NCBI RefSeq assembly: GCF_900112695.1
Contig: NZ_FOMT01000005.1
Location: forward strand, 317,957-381,956
From: Paenibacillus catalpae
GTDB taxonomy: Bacteria; Bacillota; Bacilli; Paenibacillales; Paenibacillaceae
Length of the DNA: 64,000 bases
Reading direction: 5' to 3'
Numbering within the stretch: position 1 is the stretch's first letter; each line of letters starts with the position of its first letter. The notes under the pieces were generated by a model that saw only the letters and a list, made by a program, of their open reading frames with translations, was not told where the DNA came from and made no database searches. Of the stretch, positions 41,922 to 48,977 are shown in pieces. Both the position numbers and the translations under genes were made by a program.

Positions 41922-42762
41922 TCCACTTCGTGTCGGCAGGATCGATTACGCCAATGCATGGCCGCTTTTTCATTACTTGGAGGAATATACTGAGCAAGCC
42001 GGTATCGATGTAGTGCTGAAAGTGCCTGCAGAATTAAACCGGCTGCTGCGTGAAGGGGAGATACAAGTTTCGGCTGTATCTTCCTTTGCTTACGGGATGA
42101 ATGATCAGGATTATATCCTGATGCCGCATTTATCGGTGGGTTCGGAGGGAAAAGTAAACTCGATCCTTCTGTTTCTTAAGGAACCGATTGAGTCGTCACC
42201 GCCTGGCCGTATTGCCGTAACAACGACTTCGGCAACCTCGGTGAACATGCTGAAAATATTGATGAACAAGTATTATGAGATTAATCCGGCATATGAGCCG
42301 GCAGAGCCGGATCTTGACCGGATGCTGGAGGGGGCTGACGGCGCTCTTCTGATCGGGGACCCTGCTATCCGCGAATCATGGGAAAACAAAGGCTTGACCG
42401 TAATTGACCTTGGCGAAGTATGGAATAAGTGGACGGGGCTCGCGATGACGTACGCCGTTGTTGCAGCACGCAAGGAAGCGGTAGAGGCATCGCCTGAAGC
42501 CTTCAACCGCTTGTACGAGGCTTTTGCCGCAAGCAAAGAGCAAAGCGTGAACAATCTTTCACCGCTGATCAGTAAAGCTTGTGAGCAGCTTGGCGGCGAT
42601 CGCGCTTACTGGCAAATGTACTTTACAAGCTTGAATTACGATTTTGGGCCAAAGCAGCAGGAAGGCTTGACCCTTTATTTCCGGTATGCGAAGGAACTCG
42701 GGTTGCTTGATCATGAAGTAAGCCTGCATTTTTATAAAGAAGAAACTCTGCCGAACAGGTGA
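41902..42762 (+). CDS. mqnA: Chorismate dehydratase MqnA
   Basis: MqnA dehydrates chorismate to 3-[(1-carboxyvinyl)oxy]benzoate, first step of the futalosine pathway. The 286-residue product has the family pattern: RVGRIDYANAWPLFHYLEE at the N-terminus, VSAVSSFAYG, TTTSATSVNMLKIL and the LLIGDPAIRESW block. ATG at 41902 follows GGGGAGA at good spacing; ATG at 41893 is too close to that site. It overlaps ubiX by 20 bases. Its presence implies futalosine-type menaquinone synthesis, unlike classical MenFDHCEB in B. subtilis. Confidence 0.9.
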   Translation: MTGRRNNPLRVGRIDYANAWPLFHYLEEYTEQAGIDVVLKVPAELNRLLREGEIQVSAVSSFAYGMNDQDYILMPHLSVGSEGKVNSILLFLKEPIESSPPGRIAVTTTSATSVNMLKILMNKYYEINPAYEPAEPDLDRMLEGADGALLIGDPAIRESWENKGLTVIDLGEVWNKWTGLAMTYAVVAARKEAVEASPEAFNRLYEAFAASKEQSVNNLSPLISKACEQLGGDRAYWQMYFTSLNYDFGPKQQEGLTLYFRYAKELGLLDHEVSLHFYKEETLPNR

Positions 42763-42766
42763 AAGA

Positions 42767-43741
42767 ATGAAACTATTAGACATTTTTGCAAAGTTAAAAG
42801 GCGATATGTCCCGCATCGAGCAAGAGCTGGAACGAAGCATATCGTTCGGCGATGAGCTGCTTAGCGAGACGTCTCTTCACCTGCTGAAGGCAGGGGGGAA
42901 GCGGCTGCGGCCCGTGTTTGTATTGCTTGCGGGCAAGTTCGGCCAATACGACCTTGATAAATTGACGAAAGTAGCTGTGCCCCTGGAACTTATTCATATG
43001 TCTTCCCTGGTGCATGACGATGTTATTGACGATGCATCGACGCGGCGCGGACAGCTTACCGTCAAATCCAAATGGGATAACCGGATTGCCATGTATACGG
43101 GCGATTATATTTTCGGCAGGGCGCTTACGATTGCAACTGAGCTGGAAGATCCGTTTATCCATCAGATGCTCTCGAAATCGCTCGTACAGATGAGTATCGG
43201 CGAAATGGAGCAAATCCGGTATTTCTTCAATACGGAGCAATCGATCCGGGATTATCTGCTGCGCATCCGGCGCAAGACCGCCCTGCTTATCGCTATTAGC
43301 TGCCAGCTTGGCGCTGCCGCGGCAGGTGCGGACCGGGTGACGGTGAATCGACTGTACCGGTATGGGTATAATGTTGGAATGACCTTCCAGATCCGAGATG
43401 ATATGCTTGATCTGTTTGGCACGGAGAAGCAGATCGGCAAACCGCCGGGGTCGGATATTCGCCAGGGCAATATTACGCTTCCGGTTATATTGGCCCTGAA
43501 GGACGAGAAGGTGCGCGAGCCTCTTCTTGAGCAGATCCGGATTATTCGGGAGCATAACGGCAACGTGGATACGAAACCGGCTATTTCTCTGATCAAGAGC
43601 AGCAAGGGGATTCAACTGGCGGATCAGCTGGCAAATGATTATACCAAAAAAGCATTGGCTGCTTTAAAGGGATTACCGGGTATCGGAGCGAAAAAGAATT
43701 TGACCGACATTGCGCATTTCGTAGGAAAGCGTAATTACTAA
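42767..43741 (+). CDS. hepT: Heptaprenyl diphosphate synthase component 2
   Basis: Catalytic trans-prenyltransferase that pairs with HepS to extend farnesyl to heptaprenyl diphosphate. The 324 residues carry the first Asp-rich motif HDDVIDDASTRRG, the second FQIRDDMLDLFG, and LLKAGGKRLRP at the N-terminus. Four bases after mqnA. The final codons of the operon are followed by the tandem repeat before ndk. Confidence 0.93.
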   Translation: MKLLDIFAKLKGDMSRIEQELERSISFGDELLSETSLHLLKAGGKRLRPVFVLLAGKFGQYDLDKLTKVAVPLELIHMSSLVHDDVIDDASTRRGQLTVKSKWDNRIAMYTGDYIFGRALTIATELEDPFIHQMLSKSLVQMSIGEMEQIRYFFNTEQSIRDYLLRIRRKTALLIAISCQLGAAAAGADRVTVNRLYRYGYNVGMTFQIRDDMLDLFGTEKQIGKPPGSDIRQGNITLPVILALKDEKVREPLLEQIRIIREHNGNVDTKPAISLIKSSKGIQLADQLANDYTKKALAALKGLPGIGAKKNLTDIAHFVGKRNY

Positions 43742-43748
43742 AGGCACT

Positions 43749-43851
43749 GAATTGCTTCGCAATTCTTTAAGCGAATGCTTACGAAGCAAGAATTGCTTCG
43801 CAATTTTTTAAGCGAATGCTTACGAAGCAAGAATTGCTTCGCAATTCTTTT
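43749..43851 (+). repeat. Tandem 41-bp repeat (2.5 copies) upstream of ndk
   Basis: Units start at 43749, 43790 and 43831. Unit layout: GAATTGCTTCGCAATT, then a T run, AAGCGAATGCTT, ACGAAGCAA. Units differ only at one or two positions. Two exclusive hairpins are possible: GAATTGC / GCAATTC and CGAAGCAA / TTGCTTCG. The third, truncated unit runs into the ndk ribosome site. Not a CRISPR array: no spacers. Confidence 0.9.
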
Positions 43852-43864
43852 AGGAGGGGACCTT

Positions 43865-44308
43865 ATGGAAAGAACATTCTTGATGATTAAACCAGATGGT
43901 GTACAACGCGGTCTTATCGGGGAGATTGTTTCGAGATTCGAGCGGAAAGGCCTGAAGCTTGTTGCTGCCAAATTTATGGTTGTAAGCAGGGAGCTTGCCG
44001 AAACCCATTATGCCGAGCATGAAGGCAAGCCCTTCTACGAGCCGCTGCTGAACTTTATTACAGCTGGCCCGGTTTTTGCGATGGTGTGGCAGGGGGATAA
44101 TGTTATCGCCCTCACGCGTGCCATGATTGGCAAGACGGATGCCGTTGATGCGCTGCCTGGCACGATTCGTTCCGATTTTGCCGTACATACGAATTTGAAT
44201 CTGATTCATGGCTCGGATTCTCCGGAAAGCGCAGCGCGGGAGATTGCCAATTTCTTCACTCCTGAGCAGCTGGTGGAATACGAACATACGATTCAGCGCT
44301 GGATTTAA
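43865..44308 (+). CDS. ndk: Nucleoside diphosphate kinase
   Basis: Transfers the gamma-phosphate between nucleoside di- and triphosphates. The 147-residue product begins MERTFLMIKPDGVQRGLIGEI, has the active-site histidine in NLIHGSDSPESAAREI, and ends in YEHTIQRWI. ATG at 43865 follows TAGGAGGGGA; the longer frame from 43775 would read through the repeats and is rejected. Position between hepT and cheR matches B. subtilis. Confidence 0.96.
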   Translation: MERTFLMIKPDGVQRGLIGEIVSRFERKGLKLVAAKFMVVSRELAETHYAEHEGKPFYEPLLNFITAGPVFAMVWQGDNVIALTRAMIGKTDAVDALPGTIRSDFAVHTNLNLIHGSDSPESAAREIANFFTPEQLVEYEHTIQRWI

Positions 44309-44343
44309 GCTAATCTTCGCTGTAGGTACAACAGGAGGCATCC

Positions 44344-45126
44344 ATGTCGGAGGATCTGGATTTCAATCTTTTTATACAAAGAATGAAGGCTAAGACCAAT
44401 ATCGATTTATCGCAATACAAGGAAGCCCAGATGAAGCGGCGTCTGACGACGCTCCGCCAGAAGCACGGTTATGAAACATTTGAGGCATACTGGAAGGCCA
44501 TTGAACAGGACCGGAGCCTGCTTAATGAGTTTTTGGACCGGATGACCATTAACGTGTCTGAATTCTGGCGGAATCCGAACCGGTGGGAAGTGCTGCAAAG
44601 CCGATTCCTGCCGGAGATGCTGCAGCGTGGCGAACGGCTCAAGGTATGGAGCGCTGCATGCTCAACGGGAGAAGAGCCGTACACAATTGCAATGATTCTG
44701 TCGGAGCTTGGGGCGCTTAACAAGACGTCTATTACTGCGACGGATCTGGATGCGGTCGTTCTGGATAAAGCGAAGGAAGGGCAATACCTTGAGCGTTCCT
44801 TGCGCGATGTTCCGCCTGCATACCGCCAGAAGTATTTCCAGCCGGATCTTGGCATGTATGCGGTGTCGGACAAGCTCAAGAACGCGATTATGTTCAAGCA
44901 GCAGAATCTGTTGCATGACACGTTTGATCATTCCTTTGATCTTATCGTTTGCCGTAATGTTATGATTTATTTCACCGAGGAAGCCAAGCACTTATTATAT
45001 CAAAAATTCGCAAAAGCACTTCGACCGGGCGGATTGCTCTTCGTCGGAAGTACGGAACAGATTTTCTCTCCTTCGCAATACGGGTTCGAATCGGCTGATA
45101 CGTTCTTCTACAGAAGAATCGGGTAA
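44344..45126 (+). CDS. cheR: Chemotaxis protein methyltransferase CheR
   Basis: Methylates glutamates on chemoreceptors using SAM. 260 residues: N-terminal helical domain, then the methyltransferase domain with WSAACSTGEEPYTIAMILSE (SAM binding) and DLIVCRNVMIYF. CAGGAGG precedes the ATG. It is orthologous in position to cheR of B. subtilis, which is followed there by aroF. Confidence 0.95.
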   Translation: MSEDLDFNLFIQRMKAKTNIDLSQYKEAQMKRRLTTLRQKHGYETFEAYWKAIEQDRSLLNEFLDRMTINVSEFWRNPNRWEVLQSRFLPEMLQRGERLKVWSAACSTGEEPYTIAMILSELGALNKTSITATDLDAVVLDKAKEGQYLERSLRDVPPAYRQKYFQPDLGMYAVSDKLKNAIMFKQQNLLHDTFDHSFDLIVCRNVMIYFTEEAKHLLYQKFAKALRPGGLLFVGSTEQIFSPSQYGFESADTFFYRRIG

Positions 45127-45192
45127 AACATGTATACCGTTTTCCATCGACTCCAATACTAAGGAGAACCGATACTTAATTGGAGGATGAAG

Positions 45193-45354
45193 ATGGACAA
45201 GCGACAAGTGATTCATGCTTACAGAAGCGGGATCATAACCATTCAAGAATGCGCTCAAATTCTCGGTCTCGACAGCCGGCAGCTGCCCAACCTGATGAAT
45301 CAGATGGCAACGAAGGCGGAACGGGAAGCGGGCAAGCGCTTTGTGAACAACTAA
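45193..45354 (+). CDS. Small helix-turn-helix-like protein (53 aa)
   Basis: A short gene with good start signals: TGGAGG (45181-45186) six bases ahead of ATG 45193 (an ATG at 45187 is closer). The product reads MDKRQVIHAYRSGIITIQEC, then AQILGLDSRQLPNLMNQ, a plausible helix-turn-helix followed by a Lys/Arg-rich tail. Function unknown. It sits where B. subtilis has aroF (chorismate synthase), between cheR and aroB, and has its own terminator. Confidence 0.65.
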   Translation: MDKRQVIHAYRSGIITIQECAQILGLDSRQLPNLMNQMATKAEREAGKRFVNN

Positions 45355-45376
45355 CGCTATCCATAGCCGCAACAAG

Positions 45377-45429
45377 GGCGGATGTTGAAGTCATCAATGG
45401 CTTTAGCATCCGCCTTTTTGCATGCTTCT
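45377..45429 (+). terminator. Terminator after the small HTH gene
   Basis: GGCGGATG (45377-45384) with CATCCGCC (45417-45424), an inner GAAG/CTTT partial stem, then TTTTT. Confidence 0.85.
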
Positions 45430-45445
45430 TGAACTGCCGCATTTC

Positions 45446-45475
45446 TTGTCAAAATGCTAAAGCCTGTACTATAAT
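45446..45475 (+). promoter_or_regulatory. Promoter of aroB
   Basis: TTGTCA (45446-45451), 18 bases, TATAAT (45470-45475). Expected start near 45482, about 55 bases before the aroB start. It places aroB-aroH on its own transcript. Confidence 0.7.
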
Positions 45476-45536
45476 GAGCAAAGATGTTTACATAAGTATA
45501 CAGCCCGGAATATGAACAGTTAGGATGGTACAGATC

Positions 45537-46631
45537 ATGCGCGAACTGAAAGTAGAGCTTGGCGAACGCTCTTATCCCATTTATATCGGTGAAGGCTTGT
45601 TGCAGGAGGCTGCAGCTTATTTCAAGAAGCATCAGATCAGCTTGAAATCGCCGCTTCTTATTATTACAGACGAACATGTAGCTCCTCGTTATTTGGAGTC
45701 TCTTGAGGGCAATCTCCGTGAAGCCGGCTTTACGGTTGCAAGTGCGGTTGTTCCTGCCGGTGAAAGCTCCAAGTCGTTGTCGATGCTGGAGAGTCTCGTT
45801 ACGAAGGCGCTTGAAGCAGGACTGGACCGGAAATCAACGATTGTAGCGCTAGGCGGCGGTGTAGTGGGAGATCTGGCCGGATTTGTAGCGGCTTCCTACA
45901 TGCGCGGAGTGAAGTTCGTTCAGATCCCGACGACGATCCTGGCGCATGACTCCAGTGTAGGCGGCAAGGTTGCCGTTAACCATCCGCTGGCGAAAAATAT
46001 TATTGGCGCGTTCCATCAGCCTGAGATGGTCCTGTACGATCTGAATACCCTGCAGTCGCTTCCTCCAAGAGATGTAAGCGCAGGTCTGTCGGAGGTCGTA
46101 AAACATGGGCTGATCTGGGATGCCGAATTTACAGCCTGGTGCGAAGAGAATGCAGACCGTCTGCTTGCCCTTGAACCGGATGCACTCGGATATGCCTTGT
46201 ATAAAGGCTGCAGCGTTAAGGCGGCAGTCGTATCCAAGGATGAGCGCGAGAATGACCTTCGCGCGATTCTGAATCTTGGCCACACGATTGGGCATGCGCT
46301 TGAGGCGGTTGCCGGCTATGGCGAGCTTCTTCATGGTGAAGCGATCTCGATCGGCATGATTGGCTCGGCTAGACTCGGGCTTCGTTATGGAGCGCCTGAA
46401 GACGTTTATACAACGACGAAACGGGCTTTGTCCAAGGTTGGACTGCCGGTGAAGCTTCCGGAGCATTTTGACGTGGATGCCATTATGAATGCGATGATGC
46501 ACGATAAGAAATTCAGTGAAAGCACGATGGTATTTGTCGTGCCAACGGAGATTGGTAAGGTGGAAATCAAGAAGGATGTTCAGACTGCTTGGGTACGTGA
46601 GATCGTCGAGCAGCTGAAACTGGAGGCGTAG
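45537..46631 (+). CDS. aroB: 3-dehydroquinate synthase
   Basis: Second step of the shikimate pathway, DAHP to 3-dehydroquinate, NAD- and metal-dependent. With the start at 45537 it has 364 residues: MRELKVELGERSYPIYIG matches other AroB N-termini. Conserved blocks ALGGGVVGDLAGFVAASYMRG, IPTTILAHDSSVGGKVAVNH, LNLGHTIGHALE and HGEAISIGM carry NAD and metal ligands. ATG at 45525 is the alternative. aroH begins six bases after the stop. Confidence 0.95.
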   Translation: MRELKVELGERSYPIYIGEGLLQEAAAYFKKHQISLKSPLLIITDEHVAPRYLESLEGNLREAGFTVASAVVPAGESSKSLSMLESLVTKALEAGLDRKSTIVALGGGVVGDLAGFVAASYMRGVKFVQIPTTILAHDSSVGGKVAVNHPLAKNIIGAFHQPEMVLYDLNTLQSLPPRDVSAGLSEVVKHGLIWDAEFTAWCEENADRLLALEPDALGYALYKGCSVKAAVVSKDERENDLRAILNLGHTIGHALEAVAGYGELLHGEAISIGMIGSARLGLRYGAPEDVYTTTKRALSKVGLPVKLPEHFDVDAIMNAMMHDKKFSESTMVFVVPTEIGKVEIKKDVQTAWVREIVEQLKLEA

Positions 46632-46636
46632 ACAGG

Positions 46637-47005
46637 ATGAGTGTTAGAGGAATTCGCGGGGCGATTACCGTTGACGTCAATGAGAAAGAGCCTATTTTAC
46701 AGGCGACGCTTGAGTTGTTGAATGAAGTTGTGAAGCAAAACGCAATCGTACCGGATGATATTGCCAGCGTGTTCATTACCGTTACGCAAGACTTGGATGC
46801 TACATTCCCGGCAATCGCAATCCGTCAAATGGGCGGATGGGACCTTGTGCCGTTAATGTGTGCACTTGAAGTGCCGGTAAAAGGAAGTCTGGATCGCTGC
46901 ATCCGGTTTATGATCCATCTGAATACGGATAAATCGCAATCCGAGATCAATCATGTGTACCTTGGCGGCGCACGCGTGCTACGTCCGGATTTGTCAAAAT
47001 CCTGA
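46637..47005 (+). CDS. aroH: Chorismate mutase AroH
   Basis: Monofunctional chorismate mutase of the AroH fold, chorismate to prephenate. 122 residues, starting MSVRGIRGAITVDVNEKEPI; active-site pattern includes Arg7, Glu78-like CALEVPVKGSL, and the late conserved Arg in CIRFMIHL. CTGGAGG precedes the ATG. One base after its stop begins the -35 of the trp promoter. Confidence 0.95.
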   Translation: MSVRGIRGAITVDVNEKEPILQATLELLNEVVKQNAIVPDDIASVFITVTQDLDATFPAIAIRQMGGWDLVPLMCALEVPVKGSLDRCIRFMIHLNTDKSQSEINHVYLGGARVLRPDLSKS

Positions 47006-47034
47006 TTGACGCGAAGCCCAATCGGTAGTATATT
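47006..47034 (+). promoter_or_regulatory. Promoter of the trp operon
   Basis: TTGACG (47006-47011), 17 bases, TATATT (47029-47034), immediately after the aroH stop. Expected start near 47041, giving a leader of about 370 nt before trpE. Confidence 0.8.
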
Positions 47035-47102
47035 GAGTACTAACAATAGTTTAGTCAAGTGAAGAGACAGGTATTAGACGAAGTTCCAAGCTTTTAATTG
47101 GA

Positions 47103-47165
47103 CTTAGAATTCTCCGGGAATGAATCGTGAACCGCCACCAAAGGGATGGCGCAGCCGTTTCACAC
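47103..47165 (+). repeat. Conserved leader element, copy B (trp leader)
   Basis: Related to copy A at 20684-20742. It has CGCCA / TGGCG arms around CCAAAGGGA and ends in AGCCGTTTCACAC. GGCGCAG at 47148-47154 is the exact complement of CTGCGCC at 47345-47351 in the downstream terminator, so this element could act in anti-termination. Confidence 0.6.
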
Positions 47166-47180
47166 TGGGTAGCAGGCTTT

Positions 47181-47233
47181 TAGTTGAGTAGAGATGAGTA
47201 GAGCAGAGTTGAGTGCAGAACAGTAGAGAGTAG
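47181..47233 (+). promoter_or_regulatory. TRAP-binding site: eleven NAG triplets at 5-nt period
   Basis: Triplet starts at 47181 (TAG), 47186, 47191, 47196, 47201, 47206 and 47211 (all GAG), 47216 and 47221 (CAG), 47226 (GAG), 47231 (TAG). Every spacer is two bases. Eleven is the number of TRAP subunits, and mtrB is at 37764. This is established TRAP biology applied to a site read directly from the sequence. Confidence 0.92.
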
Positions 47234-47340
47234 AGTTTGTTATCACAGCTAAGCGCTAGTGACGATATGTTGCTATGATGCGCCTTAAGCCTATTCTTTA
47301 TTTGTATGCAATCTTATTTGTCGTCATCTTTAAATTCAAC

Positions 47341-47366
47341 GCCCCTGCGCCCGCAGGGGCTTTTTT
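47341..47366 (+). terminator. trp leader attenuator terminator
   Basis: GCCCCTGC / GCAGGGGC with a four-base loop, then six T residues, 48 bases before the trpE ATG. In known TRAP systems the terminator is next to the TRAP site; here 107 bases separate them. The gap 47234-47340 shows a weak stem (TCACAGC/GCTAGTGA at about 47242-47262) and nothing else I can name. Confidence 0.92.
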
Positions 47367-47413
47367 AATGCCCTTCTTAATTCAAACGCTAGAAGCTATG
47401 AGGAGGAACCCCC

Positions 47414-48976
47414 ATGACAAATGAATTGCAGCAAGTAACGAAGCTGGCCGACCAATATAACATTATTCCGATTGTACGCTATATGCTTGCAGATACAGAA
47501 ACACCTATCCGATTGTTTCAGCATTTTGCGAAAGAGCAGCATGCTTTCCTGCTGGAGAGCGTGGAAGGCGGCGTGAAATGGGCGAGATATTCTTTTATCG
47601 GAACGGATCCTTTCATGATGCTGTACGGCAAGAACGGCAAGATGGTGCTTGAGCATAACGGCGAGACGAAAGTGTTCGATGAGAAGCCGATTGAACTGCT
47701 CAAAGCACAGCTTCGCGGCTTCCGCAGTCCATCCTTGCCGGAACTGCCTCCATTTACGGGCGGGGCGATTGGTTACTTCGGTTACGATCTGCTTCAATAC
47801 TACGAGAACCTGCCGGCACATCGCATTGACGACCTGCAAATGAATGATCTGCAGTTCATGTTCTGCGATCAGGTTATCGTCTTTGATCACTTCAAGCAGC
47901 AGCTTCAAATTATCGGGAACGTTCATATTCCTCATGCGGCAACAAATGCGGATATCGAAAAGGCTTATAACCGTGCGCTTGCCAAGATTGAAGCAACGAT
48001 TGAGCGCGTACAGCAGCCCATTACCGTACCGGCAACAGCGGGCTCGTCGATCCCGACTGATCCTGAACTTGGCGATGTACAGTCGAACCTGACGAAGGAG
48101 CAATTCATCTCGAATGTGGAGCAGGCGAAGGAATACATCCGCTCGGGCGATATTTTCCAGGTCGTCTTGTCCCAGCGTTTCAGCATCGAGACAGAGGTTG
48201 ATCCGCTGCATGTATACCGCGTACTCCGCACGATGAATCCATCTCCTTATATGTATTATCTGAAGATGGGCGATGAAGTGATCGTAGGGACGTCGCCGGA
48301 GGCGCTTGTGAAGGTTGACGGCAACCGCAAGGTAGAGACTCGCCCGATCGCCGGAACAAGACCCCGCGGCAAAACGCCGGAGGAAGACAAGGCGCTTGAG
48401 GTAGAGCTTCTCGCCGACGAGAAGGAACGGGCAGAGCATCTGATGCTGGTTGACCTGGGGCGCAATGATATTGGACGTGTATCGGAATTCGGATCTGTAC
48501 GCTGTGATGCTTATATGGAGATTGAACGTTACTCGCATGTCATGCACATCGTATCCAACGTATCCGGCAAGCTTCGCGAGGATAAAGATTTCTTTGATGC
48601 CTTCTTGTCCTGTCTACCGGCAGGCACAGTGTCCGGCGCTCCTAAGCTTCGGGCCATGGAAATTATCGCTGAACTCGAGAACGAAGCACGCGGCGCATAC
48701 GCAGGTGCTATCGGTTATCTCGGATTTGGCGGATCTCTTGATACGTGTATCACCATTCGTACGATCGTATTCAAGAACGGCAAAGCCTATATCCAAAGCG
48801 GGGCGGGAATCGTATGGGATTCCGTACCGGAGAGCGAATATATGGAGACAGTCAATAAGGCAAAAGCAAGCTTGAAGGCGATTCGTGCTGCCGAAGCGAT
48901 TTTTGGACAACGTAAAGGTTCGACCGGGCAAGCGGTTAACACAGACTACTATGTAACAAGCGGAGAGGTGTTGTAA
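47414..48976 (+). CDS. trpE: Anthranilate synthase component I
   Basis: Chorismate to anthranilate with TrpG-supplied ammonia. 520 residues, with the chorismate-binding domain blocks GTSPEALVKV, PIAGTRPRGKTPEED, FLSCLPAGTVSGAPKLRAM and QSGAGIVWDSVPESEY. AGGAGGAAC precedes the ATG. The operon has no trpG; in B. subtilis that subunit is encoded with pabB elsewhere, and the same is expected here. Controlled by the TRAP leader. Confidence 0.96.
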   Translation: MTNELQQVTKLADQYNIIPIVRYMLADTETPIRLFQHFAKEQHAFLLESVEGGVKWARYSFIGTDPFMMLYGKNGKMVLEHNGETKVFDEKPIELLKAQLRGFRSPSLPELPPFTGGAIGYFGYDLLQYYENLPAHRIDDLQMNDLQFMFCDQVIVFDHFKQQLQIIGNVHIPHAATNADIEKAYNRALAKIEATIERVQQPITVPATAGSSIPTDPELGDVQSNLTKEQFISNVEQAKEYIRSGDIFQVVLSQRFSIETEVDPLHVYRVLRTMNPSPYMYYLKMGDEVIVGTSPEALVKVDGNRKVETRPIAGTRPRGKTPEEDKALEVELLADEKERAEHLMLVDLGRNDIGRVSEFGSVRCDAYMEIERYSHVMHIVSNVSGKLREDKDFFDAFLSCLPAGTVSGAPKLRAMEIIAELENEARGAYAGAIGYLGFGGSLDTCITIRTIVFKNGKAYIQSGAGIVWDSVPESEYMETVNKAKASLKAIRAAEAIFGQRKGSTGQAVNTDYYVTSGEVL

Positions 48977-48977
48977 A

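Noticed and set aside
43749..43851. CRISPR array
   Set aside because: Units are directly adjacent with no unique spacers, and there are no cas genes.
43775..43864. Upstream extension of ndk through the tandem repeats
   Set aside because: A strong ribosome site directly precedes ATG 43865, and the canonical N-terminus starts there.
47041..47366. T-box leader for trp
   Set aside because: No T-box AGGGTGG...CCGCG sequence; the eleven NAG triplets and mtrB fit TRAP control.
47396..48547. 383-codon minus-strand open frame opposite trpE
   Set aside because: Shadow of the trpE reading frame: no ribosome site, biased composition, and trpE is clearly real.
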